A stretch of DNA of 64,000 bases from JAVBKV01 sp031553885 (GTDB taxonomy: Bacteria > Bacteroidota > Bacteroidia > Bacteroidales > Azobacteroidaceae): contig JAVBKV010000014.1 of the NCBI GenBank assembly GCA_031553885.1, positions 1 through 64,000 of the forward strand, given 5' to 3'. Shown piece after piece: positions 51,707-60,842 of this stretch (the stretch's first letter is position 1; each line of letters begins with the position of its first letter). The notes beneath the pieces were generated by a model. That model was not told the origin of the DNA, did not search any database, and worked only from the letters and a program-made list of their open reading frames with translations. The position numbers and the translations under genes were made by a program.

Positions 51707-52546
51707 ATGAAAAAATATCCTATTGTTTTTATCATTTTTTATTTCCTTTTTTTATCCTCCTGTAACAACGATAAAAAAGAGGCTCAACAATTATTGGATC
51801 AGGCTAAAACGTTCTGTGAAAGTTCGGATTTTGGTTCGGCCAAACTGACTTTAGACAGCTTGAAGAAGCGTTATCCCAAAGAAGTTGAAATACAAAAAGA
51901 AAACCTTCAACTCATGCGGTTTGTCGATCTGAAAGAACAGGAAAGAAACATTTTATATTGCGACAGCATGCTGGTCGTAAGACAATTGCAAGCCGATTCT
52001 CTCAAACCTCTTTTTATTTTTGAAAAGGACAAAGAATACGATGAAATCGGAAAATACATCGACAAGCAACAATCGATCGAACGTAATGTGCAACGAAGTT
52101 ACATCCGTTCGGGAGTCAACGAACGGGGCGAGATGTACCTGGCCAGCGTGTATTACGGAAGCGGCCCCATTCACCATACCCAACTGAAGGTTTCCAAATC
52201 CAACGGAGAATATACGGAAACCGCCAGCATTCCTCAGGACGGAGGGCTCAACTATACATTTACCGACCTGGGAATGACGACCGAAGTCGTAACCTACCAG
52301 AACGGGAAAGACAGCAGCGTAATCTCCTTCATCTATAACAACAAGGATCTCCCCCTCAAAGCGGAATACATTGGTAAAAAGAACTATTCATTCACTATTG
52401 CTCCGGGAGATAAGAAATCCCTGGCCAAAACCTTCGAATTAGCTCTGGTACTATATGACCTGGAAAGATTGAAAAAAGAGAAAGAAAAATCCCTTCAACG
52501 AATCGAATACCTGCAATCAAAACTGGAACAACCTGCCGTCAAATAA
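51707..52546 (+). CDS. Coiled-coil/TPR-like lipoprotein of unknown function
   Basis: A 279-aa protein not assigned to a named family. The signal ends in a lipobox (FLFLSSC), so it is probably a lipoprotein. Residues 22-75 look like a short TPR helix pair (AQQLLDQAKTFCESSDFGSA, LTLDSLKKRYPKE), the middle is beta-rich (GVNERGEMYLASVYYGSG), and the C-terminus is a coiled coil (LERLKKEKEKSLQRIEYLQS). It is probably co-transcribed with the Uma2 gene, and its 3' end overlaps the convergent gene at 52539 by 8 bp. Confidence 0.75.
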   Translation: MKKYPIVFIIFYFLFLSSCNNDKKEAQQLLDQAKTFCESSDFGSAKLTLDSLKKRYPKEVEIQKENLQLMRFVDLKEQERNILYCDSMLVVRQLQADSLKPLFIFEKDKEYDEIGKYIDKQQSIERNVQRSYIRSGVNERGEMYLASVYYGSGPIHHTQLKVSKSNGEYTETASIPQDGGLNYTFTDLGMTTEVVTYQNGKDSSVISFIYNNKDLPLKAEYIGKKNYSFTIAPGDKKSLAKTFELALVLYDLERLKKEKEKSLQRIEYLQSKLEQPAVK

Positions 52547-53942
52547 ATTTGATTTTCCGGGCCGCAAATATGCTCATCCGGATCAACAGCAATCCATGCT
52601 TGAACCGGCTGATTTGGGTACTGCCGTACTGCCTGTCTTTGTAACGGATAATCACTTCCGTAATTTTCAGGTTTTGCTTGGCCGCACCAAATAACAGGTC
52701 AAAATCTCCGAAAGGATCGAAATCTCCGAAATAATCACGGTTCTCTGCAATCGTCCGGTAATCGGAACGATACAAGACTTTAGTCCCGCACAAGGTATCT
52801 TTCAGCGGTTGACTCAGCAGGTACGAAAAAAAAGCACCAAAGAACTTGTTTCCTAATAAATTCAGGAAACGCATGGCATTCTTCTCCATGGGATACACCA
52901 ACCGGCAACCGTTAATAAATTCTCCTTTATTGTAGCGCAATGCATCATAAAATTTGGGAAGCTCTTCCGGCGGCATGGTCAGGTCAGCATCCAGAATCAT
53001 CAGGATATCGCCCGAAGCTTCTTCAAAAGCCTCCCGAACCGCATTCCCTTTTCCTTTTCCGGTCTGACGCATTAACTTGATATTTTTATCGGGATAAGCA
53101 GCCTTGACCCTTTCCATTTCTTCATAGGTATTGTCAGAAGAATTGCCCTCTATAAAGATAAATTCCTGAAAAATTCCAAAAACAGGAGTCCGTAAAACAG
53201 CATTTTCAATATTTCCTCTTTCGTTCCGGGCCGGAACAACGATACTTACACTTGCTTCCAGATCCTCACTCAATATCGGACGGGCAACCAGAAAACTAAC
53301 TAAGTTCAGGCCTCGTAATCCGGGAAGATTCGCAAAAATACGGTTAACCAGAAAGCTAAGGCCGGGAATGTTCATCGGTAATCCGATTTTCTTTTCCTTT
53401 TTGATCAACTGAAAGTTTTCTAATTGCAACAAATTTTCCACATCCCGGTTCGAAAACCAGTTCTGATTAGGCTGTTTTTGTTTCAACCCAAGCAATTCCA
53501 ATATTTTAATCAGAAGTTCCCAGGCAAAATTGTACTGGGAAATGACAATCCGGGTTTGAGGATGGCAAAGATGACGGATCTGATGAATCGCTTTCTGAGC
53601 ATCCCACAAGCAACCCAGGGTATCACTGAAAATAATGTAATCGAAAACTTCTTCCGACTTTAACTCTTCCACATCCAACACCTTGAAGTGAAGATCCGGA
53701 TATTTTTTTTCGGCAATGGCAATCACTTCCGGAGCAAAATCAATTCCTACGCCATAAACCGGTTTTACGGCATGCAGCAGATCCCCGGACCCGCAACCGA
53801 TCTCTATTACCCGTTTTCCTTCCGGGATAATAAATGAAAAATATTTTTCCAGTAATTTATGATAGTAGCGGTTTTTTTTATTCCATTTTTCGCGTTTAAA
53901 AGCCGTATTCCGATAAAAATTCAGTACATCTTCTTTAGTCAT
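52539..53942 (-). CDS. Methyltransferase-glycosyltransferase (GT2) fusion protein
   Basis: A 467-aa two-domain protein. Residues about 1-200 are a class I SAM methyltransferase (GKRVIEIGCGSGDLLHAV, YGVGIDFAPEVIAIAEKK). Residues about 230-467 are a GT2 domain similar to polyprenyl-phosphate sugar synthases (VSIVVPARNERGNIENAV, EGNSSDNTYEEM, ILDADLTMPPEELPKF). Such enzymes load a sugar on a lipid carrier. The divergent neighbour is a GT-C-like membrane protein, which would use such a carrier, so the pair may build a surface glycan. The methylated molecule is not known. Confidence 0.88.
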   Translation of the reverse strand: MTKEDVLNFYRNTAFKREKWNKKNRYYHKLLEKYFSFIIPEGKRVIEIGCGSGDLLHAVKPVYGVGIDFAPEVIAIAEKKYPDLHFKVLDVEELKSEEVFDYIIFSDTLGCLWDAQKAIHQIRHLCHPQTRIVISQYNFAWELLIKILELLGLKQKQPNQNWFSNRDVENLLQLENFQLIKKEKKIGLPMNIPGLSFLVNRIFANLPGLRGLNLVSFLVARPILSEDLEASVSIVVPARNERGNIENAVLRTPVFGIFQEFIFIEGNSSDNTYEEMERVKAAYPDKNIKLMRQTGKGKGNAVREAFEEASGDILMILDADLTMPPEELPKFYDALRYNKGEFINGCRLVYPMEKNAMRFLNLLGNKFFGAFFSYLLSQPLKDTLCGTKVLYRSDYRTIAENRDYFGDFDPFGDFDLLFGAAKQNLKITEVIIRYKDRQYGSTQISRFKHGLLLIRMSIFAARKIKFI

Positions 53943-54004
53943 ACATTAAAAATGCTTAAATTCGCCGCAAGATACGAAGAAAATAAGGAATACGATCAAT
54001 TACA

Positions 54005-55936
54005 ATGGCAAAAAAGAAAGACATTCAGGTTCCGAAAACCTTTTTGGAACAGTTAGACGAACATTTTGAGAAAAAAGAAAAAGTTTATTTCTGGATATTG
54101 TTCGGGATATGCACATTATTTTGCATACTGCTCTATGATCCGCGTGTCAGCCTGGCCGGCGACGACTCGGCTTATATCTTACGGGCGCTCGAATTCGGGA
54201 AAAATTTTGCATTCCCCGATTTTCAGGGACCTTTGTTCCCCATGGCCTTAAGCCCGCTTACACTCTTGTTCGGATTATCGCTTTTTCCGCTCAAATTGTT
54301 TTCCTTAGCTTCAATTGTCGCCTTCTTTTATTTCACTTACATTACTTTCCGGAAAAAAATTCCGGGATCTTTATTATTTACCCTGTTGCTGTTAACGGCC
54401 ATTAACTCCCACGTACTTTATTATGCATCACAAACATTCAGTGAAGCATTTTACATGCTCCTGCAATCCGTGGTACTGTTGGTTTTTTCCCGCTTCTTCC
54501 TCCAACCCGAAAACCAGGACATAAAAATCGTATCATTTATCAAGAGGCATGCCTGGCTGGCGCTGTCTGTACTGGCCCTCGCGCTTACTCGTTCTGTTGG
54601 GTTTTCGGCTATTATTGCTGTCTTCGGTTACTTTATTTTTTATAAGGAATGGAAAAACGCCGGAGCTGCCATTCTCAGTTTCGGGTTGTTGTTCGTATTG
54701 TACCAGGGTGTGAAATGGGCAATCTGGGGTGACGGGAGTCTTCAGTTTTCCGGACAAAGCAGTTCGTTATTCAGTAAAAATTATTACAGTCCGGAATCCG
54801 GAAGAGAAAACCTAGCCGGCTTTATCATTCGTCTCTGGGATAATTCCCGCCTTTACCTGTCCGAAATACTGCCTTCACTCGCCGGGATCAGAGACCTGAG
54901 AGAAAATGCCAACGGACCGGGAATGTTAACCGGTTACAATACCCTGACAACGCTTTTGATTTACGCGATTGCGATTACAGGCTTATTCTTCTCTTACAGA
55001 AGAAATAAGCTCATTTTCTTTTCCGGAATTATATGCGGATGTTTTTTACTTGTTTCTTTTGTCTCCCTGCAAACATTCTGGTACCAGTCACGGTTGATTA
55101 TACCCGCTTATCCACTCATTATCCTCTTGCTGTTCGCAGGATTATATTACCTGCTCAAAGAAAAAAAAGGCTTAAAGAACGTCCAGTTTCTGTTTGTTAT
55201 TCCTATCATTTTTATGTTTTTCGGAGGAATAAGCGACAGTGTAAAAAACATTACGGAAGCGCGGAAAATAAAAAATGAATACAGTGGTCTGACACCCGAC
55301 TGGATTCACTTCGCCGAAGCCAGCGAATGGGCTGGTAAAAACCTGGCGAACAACGACCTTGTAGCCAGCAGAAAACCTACCATATCCATGATCTACTCGA
55401 AAGGAAAAATCTTTCACGGAATTTATTCCGTGCCGGGAGAAGACCCTAAAAAATTCATGGAAGAATGGCAACAGCGACCTGGCAGATTCATTGTCTTAAA
55501 AGAACCGGGTAATGAGCAATACAACGGAATACGAACCCGGTTGTATGCACGAATCATACAGGAAGACCGGATGTTCCTGCTAATGAAAAAAAACAACGAG
55601 ACGGTCCAACTGGCCGACTCGTTGCAATTACCGGTTGTTGATCCGGCAGAAGTAATTTCGATCATCTCTGCCCAACCAGACCGGCCGCCGTTGATTTATA
55701 GCGCTGATTCCCTGGTCAGGCAACTGAAGGAAGGAAAGGTTACTCATATTCTTTCTGCAAATCTCCGGGCCAATCCGGCTGCCAAAGGAGCCGGAACCAT
55801 CAATACGGTAGAAAGATACATGTTCATTATTGCTGAAAAATATCCGGATGCATTTGTCCTGGTTCAACAATTCGGACAGGACAATGACGAACCGGCTTAC
55901 ATTTATAAGATCGACTGGGAAAGCATAGGGAATTAA
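54005..55936 (+). CDS. GT-C-like membrane glycosyltransferase candidate
   Basis: A 643-aa polytopic inner-membrane protein. About ten hydrophobic segments fill residues 30-420, with an acidic loop after the first one (SLAGDDSAYILRALEF, about 50-65) as in GT39/ArnT-type GT-C enzymes that use lipid-linked sugars; a soluble periplasmic C-terminal domain follows (about 430-643). The specific substrate is not readable. It is divergent from the methyltransferase-GT2 gene by 62 bp and overlaps gdhA tail to tail by 4 bp. Confidence 0.72.
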   Translation: MAKKKDIQVPKTFLEQLDEHFEKKEKVYFWILFGICTLFCILLYDPRVSLAGDDSAYILRALEFGKNFAFPDFQGPLFPMALSPLTLLFGLSLFPLKLFSLASIVAFFYFTYITFRKKIPGSLLFTLLLLTAINSHVLYYASQTFSEAFYMLLQSVVLLVFSRFFLQPENQDIKIVSFIKRHAWLALSVLALALTRSVGFSAIIAVFGYFIFYKEWKNAGAAILSFGLLFVLYQGVKWAIWGDGSLQFSGQSSSLFSKNYYSPESGRENLAGFIIRLWDNSRLYLSEILPSLAGIRDLRENANGPGMLTGYNTLTTLLIYAIAITGLFFSYRRNKLIFFSGIICGCFLLVSFVSLQTFWYQSRLIIPAYPLIILLLFAGLYYLLKEKKGLKNVQFLFVIPIIFMFFGGISDSVKNITEARKIKNEYSGLTPDWIHFAEASEWAGKNLANNDLVASRKPTISMIYSKGKIFHGIYSVPGEDPKKFMEEWQQRPGRFIVLKEPGNEQYNGIRTRLYARIIQEDRMFLLMKKNNETVQLADSLQLPVVDPAEVISIISAQPDRPPLIYSADSLVRQLKEGKVTHILSANLRANPAAKGAGTINTVERYMFIIAEKYPDAFVLVQQFGQDNDEPAYIYKIDWESIGN

Positions 55937-57267
55937 AGAATCCCCTGTGCCATCATTGCTTTGGCCACTTTCATAAAGCCGGCAATGTTAGCTCCTTTTA
56001 CATAGTCGATGTATCCGTCGGAAGTTTTTCCGTACTTTACACACTGTATGTGAATATCGGACATAATCCGTTTGAGTTTTTCATCTACTTCTCCCCGGCT
56101 CCAGTTCAGACGCATGGAATTTTGTGTCATTTCCAATCCGGATGTAGCGACTCCGCCCGCATTGGCAGCTTTACCCGGAGCATAGAGTATTTTGGCCGAT
56201 TGGAAGACTGCAATTGCTTCCGGAGTGGAAGGCATGTTAGCCCCTTCGGAAACAGCAATACAACCATTGGCAACCAGCTTTTGAGCATCATCTCCGTCCA
56301 ACTCGTTCTGTGTGGCAGAAGGTAATGCAATATCCCCTTTTTCAGCCCAGACGCGACCTCCCGGGACGTATTTACAACCATATTGTTCCGCATATTCCCG
56401 GATTCTTCCGCGTTGGATATTTTTCAGTTCCATAATAAAATCCAGTTTTTCCCGGGTAATCCCATCCGGATCATAAATATAGCCATCTGAATCAGATAAG
56501 GTTACAGGAATAGCCCCCAGTTCAATCAATTTTTCACAGGTGTATTGAGCTACATTTCCGGATCCGGAAACCAGGCATTTTTTACCTTTGATATCAATGT
56601 TCCGGGTTTTCAGCATTTCCAGTAAGAAATAGATGTTACCATAACCGGTTGCTTCCGGACGGATCAGAGAACCTCCGAACTCAATGCCTTTTCCCGTAAA
56701 AGTACCCGTGTTTTCCCGGGCCAGTTTTTTGTACATTCCGAACATATAGGCCACTTCACGACCGCCGACACCGATATCTCCGGCAGGAACATCCGTATCC
56801 GGACCAATGTGTCTCCATAATTCCAGAACAAAAGCCTGGCAGAAGCGCATAATTTCAGAAGCAGACTTACCCCTGGGAGAAAAATCAGAGCCTCCTTTTC
56901 CTCCACCCATAGGCAAGGTCGTCAATGAATTTTTGAATGTTTGTTCAAAAGCCAGAAACTTCAGGATAGAAGAATTGACCGAAGAGTGAAAGCGGATTCC
57001 GCCTTTATACGGACCAATTGCATTGTTATGCTGGATACGGTATCCCATATTGGTATGGATTTTACCTTTATCATCCGCCCAGGTAACCCGGAACGAAAAA
57101 ATCCGGTCTGGAATGCACAGTCTTTCAATCAGATTAGCTCTTTCAAATTCCGGATGTTGATTGTAAACCTCTTCTATGGATTCCAACACTTCCGTTACGG
57201 CCTGATGGTATTCAGATTCATTGGGGAATCTTCTCTTCAAATCGTTCAATACTTCTTGCACTTTCAT
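55933..57267 (-). CDS. gdhA: Glutamate dehydrogenase
   Basis: Reversible amination of 2-oxoglutarate to glutamate, the main ammonia-assimilation step in many Bacteroidales. The 444-aa length and motifs match the hexameric bacterial GdhA type, usually NADP-linked: GPYKGGIRFHSSVN, PMGGGKGGSDFSPRG (catalytic Lys region), PAGDIGVGGREVAYMFG and the Rossmann region CLVSGSGNVAQYTCEKLIE. Cofactor preference is assumed from the family. A well-spaced promoter lies upstream at 57308-57337. Confidence 0.95.
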   Translation of the reverse strand: MKVQEVLNDLKRRFPNESEYHQAVTEVLESIEEVYNQHPEFERANLIERLCIPDRIFSFRVTWADDKGKIHTNMGYRIQHNNAIGPYKGGIRFHSSVNSSILKFLAFEQTFKNSLTTLPMGGGKGGSDFSPRGKSASEIMRFCQAFVLELWRHIGPDTDVPAGDIGVGGREVAYMFGMYKKLARENTGTFTGKGIEFGGSLIRPEATGYGNIYFLLEMLKTRNIDIKGKKCLVSGSGNVAQYTCEKLIELGAIPVTLSDSDGYIYDPDGITREKLDFIMELKNIQRGRIREYAEQYGCKYVPGGRVWAEKGDIALPSATQNELDGDDAQKLVANGCIAVSEGANMPSTPEAIAVFQSAKILYAPGKAANAGGVATSGLEMTQNSMRLNWSRGEVDEKLKRIMSDIHIQCVKYGKTSDGYIDYVKGANIAGFMKVAKAMMAQGIL

Positions 57268-57668
57268 AATAAATTCTTTTCAATTATATTTTACACTAAA
57301 AACGACACAAAAATACATCATTTTATTTAATCCCAAAACAAAAAGGAAGATAATATGTAATTTTAATTATATATTGACACAAATCCACCTTTTATTTTTC
57401 AAAAAAAGAAACCCGTCACCTATCTATCGAAAAACATTTTTCCTAAAAAAAGAATATTCACAGACAAAGTTACAAATAAAATTTATTTTCCTTGATAATC
57501 AACGAATAAGAATCATTTCAAAGATCATTTACTCTTTCATTTTATAACTTTTTCATACAACTTGTTAAACTTTTTTATGGAAAGTAATGTTCTTATTGTA
57601 CTTTAAGTACTTTAAGGCAAATTTAATAGAACAGTCGAAGATTATTAACTTATTTACAATTAAATTTT
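57268..57668. other. AT-rich divergent intergenic region, gdhA to DUF4136 gene
   Basis: About 400 bp, very A/T-rich. It contains the gdhA promoter on its left. Near its right end is a perfect tandem of two 9-mers, GTACTTTAA (57598-57606 and 57607-57615), about 55 bp before the DUF4136 start, a possible operator. No RNA gene or terminator was recognised. Confidence 0.5.
57308..57337 (-). promoter_or_regulatory. gdhA promoter (TTTG, 18 bp, TATTTTTG)
   Basis: On the minus strand TTTG (57337-57334) and TATTTTTG (57315-57308) are 18 bp apart, the best-formed promoter in the window, about 40 bp before the gdhA start. Confidence 0.7.
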
Positions 57669-58310
57669 ATGAAAAGTAGGATTAACATTGGAATTTTATC
57701 GGTCTTATTTTCGGTATTTTTCATGACTTCTTGCGAAAATTATCCGGGATACGACGATTATGTTGACGAACAGCTGGTCACCGTGTCCAGTTATAACGCT
57801 AAGACAAACTTTACTCAATACAAGACGTTCTCCATTGCTGATACGGTGGCTCTTGTTGATAATGGAACAGTAACCAAAGTAGCGATAACGGATCCGAAAT
57901 ATCCGGCTCTCCAGAAATATGCGGAAAAAGTAAAAAGTAACCTGACGGAAGCTGGCTTTACTTATGCGTTGTTAAATCCGGATCTGGGCGTTAACCTTTC
58001 TTTGGTTAAGACAACCAACACCTATGTTAGTTATCCCTGGTGGTGGTGGGAATATTGTTACTGGGATTATTGGGGTTGTGGATATTATCCGTTCTATCCG
58101 TATCCGTATCCTGTTGTTGTAGGCGGATATAGCGTTGGTGTACTGGCTATGGATATGTTCGATTTGAAAAATATTACTGACAATAAGGTACCGGCCATTT
58201 GGACAGGAATTGTAAGAGGCTTATATACAGGCACTCATACAGATCAGGAAATCAGTGCTGCCATTGACCAATGTTTTGACCAATCGGCTCCATTCAACAA
58301 TAAAAAGTAA
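57669..58310 (+). CDS. DUF4136 lipoprotein with aromatic-rich stretch
   Basis: A 213-aa exported protein; the signal ends in a lipobox (FFMTSC). The body matches the DUF4136 family of envelope lipoproteins of unknown function (YKTFSIADTVALVD, YAEKVKSNLTEAGFTYAL). At about residues 122-150 there is a strongly aromatic stretch (YPWWWWEYCYWDYWGCGYY, then Pro/Tyr-rich). It is 28 bp before a small outer-membrane barrel gene in the same direction and is probably expressed with it. Confidence 0.82.
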   Translation: MKSRINIGILSVLFSVFFMTSCENYPGYDDYVDEQLVTVSSYNAKTNFTQYKTFSIADTVALVDNGTVTKVAITDPKYPALQKYAEKVKSNLTEAGFTYALLNPDLGVNLSLVKTTNTYVSYPWWWWEYCYWDYWGCGYYPFYPYPYPVVVGGYSVGVLAMDMFDLKNITDNKVPAIWTGIVRGLYTGTHTDQEISAAIDQCFDQSAPFNNKK

Positions 58311-58338
58311 TAACACCTATTAAAAAAAGATTAAAAAT

Positions 58339-58971
58339 ATGAAAAAGATAATTGCTATTACGTTGTTTGCTTTAGTGGGCATTGCTACCAGTTCGCAGGC
58401 TCAAAGGAAACAGTATTATGACTTAGGATGGGATGTGGCAGTCCCAATGGGTGACTTTTCTAATTACATCTCCAACACGAGTTTACGTGGAGGTACTTTT
58501 GGAGGAAATGTTTTCCTTACAGAAGCTTTTTCCGTCGGGTTCAAATTCGGATACAATTCTTTTTCCGAAAATGTTCCTACCAAAACATATGTCATGACCG
58601 AAGATAACGGATATACGAAAGTGGTAACGGCTTCCAGCTATAATTTCATGGTGAATGCACCGATGCAGGTAGGTGGTTACTATCACTTTGTTACGGACGG
58701 ACAAATCGAACCCTATATCGGATTGGGCTTAGGTGTGAATTACATTACACAGGAAACCCTGGTTCAGGATCTGGACAACTACGACGACCAATGGGCTTTT
58801 CTTTTGAACCCGGAAGTCGGATTAAGGTATCAGTTCAAGGATTCTCCGCTGGCGCTTAAATTAAGAGCCGGATACAATTACAGTTTCAATAAATATAAAA
58901 CGTGGGGAGTAGAGTATAAAAACCTGCAAACACTCAACATCGGTTTATCTTTGAGCTGGACGATTCAATAA
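58339..58971 (+). CDS. Small outer-membrane beta-barrel protein
   Basis: A 210-aa exported protein: signal peptide about 1-21 (ITLFALVGIATSSQAQ) and a body of alternating strands (GGTFGGNVFLTEAFSVGFKF, APMQVGGYYHFVTDGQIEPYIGLGLGVNYI) ending in LNIGLSLSWTIQ. This fits the 8-stranded OmpW/OmpX-like barrels of Bacteroidota. A specific function is not readable. It follows the DUF4136 lipoprotein. Confidence 0.82.
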   Translation: MKKIIAITLFALVGIATSSQAQRKQYYDLGWDVAVPMGDFSNYISNTSLRGGTFGGNVFLTEAFSVGFKFGYNSFSENVPTKTYVMTEDNGYTKVVTASSYNFMVNAPMQVGGYYHFVTDGQIEPYIGLGLGVNYITQETLVQDLDNYDDQWAFLLNPEVGLRYQFKDSPLALKLRAGYNYSFNKYKTWGVEYKNLQTLNIGLSLSWTIQ

Positions 58972-59015
58972 AATTAAAAGTAACGTTTTCATGTAACAGA
59001 TAACTTTTTAAGTGT

Positions 59016-60029
59016 ATGAAAACAATCAAAATGAAAAAAAATTCATTCTTTTTCCTCGTGTTACTGGCAATGACTTCGTTCATTTCCTGTAACACCCAGG
59101 AAAAGAAACTACCTGAAGAAGCGGTAAAAACAGATCCGTTACTTTCCTGGAACGAAACTGCAACAAAAAAAGCCATCATTGACTTTGTTACTGCCGTAAC
59201 TACGGAAGGAAGCGCTCAGTTCATCCCGGAAGAAGAACGTATCGCCACTTTTGACAACGATGGTACCTTGTGGTGCGAACAGCCGCTTTACTTTGAAGTC
59301 GCTTACTCACTGAGCGCTATGAAAGACGTGTTCGCCGCAAAACCGGAATTATTGAAGAAACCGGAACTGAAAGCCTTAGCCGACAAAGATATGAAAACAT
59401 TCATGGCTAGCGGAGAAAAAGGGATTGCAGAAGTATTTGCTCTTTCTCACACGGTAGTCGGAGTCGATGATTTCAATAAAAGCGTGCAGGCTTGGTTGCA
59501 GACAAAGCATGAAAAATTCGGAAAACCTTACGGGGATCTGACCTATAAACCCATGGTAGAACTGCTGAAATACCTGCGCGATAACCATTTCAAAACATAC
59601 ATTGTTTCCGGTGGCTCCAGCATGTTTATGCGGAATTTCACAGAAAAGGCATACGGAATCCCCCCCGAACAGGTAATAGGAACAATGCTGAAAGCAGAAT
59701 TCAAACCGGACACTTACCAGGTGGTTTTCACTCCTGAGCTTTTCCATAATGATGATCATGGAGGCAAACCGATCGGTATCGCTCAATTCATCGGGAGAAA
59801 ACCGGTATTGGCTTTCGGTAATTCCGACGGTGACCTGGAAATGCTGCAATATACAGCTACCAATACCCGCCCGAACCTCTGCCTCCTCCTGCATCATACC
59901 GATGCGGAAAGAGAATACGCTTATGACCGGGAATCACACATCGGCCAGCTGAACAAAGCACTGGACGAGGCGATTGCCAAAGGTTGGATTGTCACAGATA
60001 TGGCAAAAGACTGGAAAATCGTGTTTTAG
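59016..60029 (+). CDS. Exported HAD-superfamily phosphatase-like lipoprotein
   Basis: A 337-aa protein with a lipobox (TSFISC) placing it in the periplasm or on the membrane. The body is a haloacid-dehalogenase-type phosphatase: motif I TFDNDGTLWCEQPLYFE (nucleophile Asp), motif II YIVSGGSS and motif IV LAFGNSDGDLEML. Motif I resembles phosphoserine-phosphatase-like members. Substrate unknown. A second ATG five codons later (59031) would give a more compact signal peptide. It lies upstream of trmD on the same strand with a 117-bp AT-rich spacer. Confidence 0.85.
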   Translation: MKTIKMKKNSFFFLVLLAMTSFISCNTQEKKLPEEAVKTDPLLSWNETATKKAIIDFVTAVTTEGSAQFIPEEERIATFDNDGTLWCEQPLYFEVAYSLSAMKDVFAAKPELLKKPELKALADKDMKTFMASGEKGIAEVFALSHTVVGVDDFNKSVQAWLQTKHEKFGKPYGDLTYKPMVELLKYLRDNHFKTYIVSGGSSMFMRNFTEKAYGIPPEQVIGTMLKAEFKPDTYQVVFTPELFHNDDHGGKPIGIAQFIGRKPVLAFGNSDGDLEMLQYTATNTRPNLCLLLHHTDAEREYAYDRESHIGQLNKALDEAIAKGWIVTDMAKDWKIVF

Positions 60030-60146
60030 AACTAAAAAATAAGAACCAGGAAACAAGAACTAAGAATTTGAATTATCTTTGCCTTCTCATATTCGTCAAT
60101 GCAAGGTTTTAGCTCTTAGTTTTTAGTTCTTAGCTCTTAGTTTTAT
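60030..60146. repeat. AT-rich inverted repeat upstream of trmD
   Basis: AACTAAAAAATAAGAACCAG and GAACTAAGAA on the left are mirrored by CTCTTAGTTTTTAGTTCTTA on the right. A -7 promoter element (TATCTTTG, 60074-60081) lies in the centre between the arms. The spacer resembles, but is not identical to, the TTAATTCTTAATT repeats at 15597 and 22048. Confidence 0.5.
60074..60081 (+). promoter_or_regulatory. -7 promoter element for trmD (TATCTTTG)
   Basis: TATCTTTG matches TAnnTTTG, 66 bp before the trmD start. The long leader contains the right arm of an AT-rich inverted repeat. Confidence 0.5.
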
Positions 60147-60839
60147 ATGCGTATCGATATAATTACTGTACTCCCGGAGATGCTGGAAAGTCCCCTGAAC
60201 TGCTCAATTCTGAAAAGAGCTCAGGATAAAGGACTGGTAGAAATACGAATCCACAATCTCCGGGAGTATTCATTGGATCAAAAACACAAAAGGATCGATG
60301 ATTACCCTTTTGGAGGTACAGCCGGTATGGTCATGCAGTGCGAACCGATCGACCGTGCCATCTCCTTTTTAAAAGGACAACGACACTACGACGAAGTGAT
60401 TTATACTTCTCCCGATGGGGAACGATTCTCCCAGCCGCTGGCCAACCGGCTGTCCCTGTGCGAAAATATGATTATTCTTTGCGGACATTACAAAGGAATC
60501 GATTACCGCATCCGAGAACACCTTATTACCCGCGAAATTTCCATCGGCGATTACGTGCTGACGGGAGGAGAACTAGCCGCTGCTGTCATGACGGATGCCA
60601 TTGTACGCTTAATTCCCGGAGCGATCGGTGACGAACAATCGGCACTGTCGGATTCTTTCCAGGACAACCTGCTGGCACCTCCGGTGTATACCCGTCCTTC
60701 TGATTACAAGGGATGGAAAGTCCCCGACATACTGCTTTCCGGACACGAAGCCCGTATCCGGGAATGGGAATTGCAACAATCCATTGAACGAACCCAGCGA
60801 TTGAGGCCGGACCTGTTGGAAGGAAACGAACCGCACTGA
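60147..60839 (+). CDS. trmD: tRNA (guanine37-N1)-methyltransferase
   Basis: Methylates G37 of tRNAs read by CNN and GNN codons, preventing frameshifting. The 230-aa protein has the TrmD signatures: MRIDIITVLPEMLESPL, RIDDYPFGGTAGMVM, the SAM-binding trefoil knot MIILCGHYKGIDYRI and the ISIGDYVLTGGELAA loop. The usual neighbours rpsP, rimM and rplS are absent, as is common in Bacteroidota. It ends 3 bp from the convergent MG2-plug gene. Confidence 0.97.
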   Translation: MRIDIITVLPEMLESPLNCSILKRAQDKGLVEIRIHNLREYSLDQKHKRIDDYPFGGTAGMVMQCEPIDRAISFLKGQRHYDEVIYTSPDGERFSQPLANRLSLCENMIILCGHYKGIDYRIREHLITREISIGDYVLTGGELAAAVMTDAIVRLIPGAIGDEQSALSDSFQDNLLAPPVYTRPSDYKGWKVPDILLSGHEARIREWELQQSIERTQRLRPDLLEGNEPH

Positions 60840-60842
60840 CCT

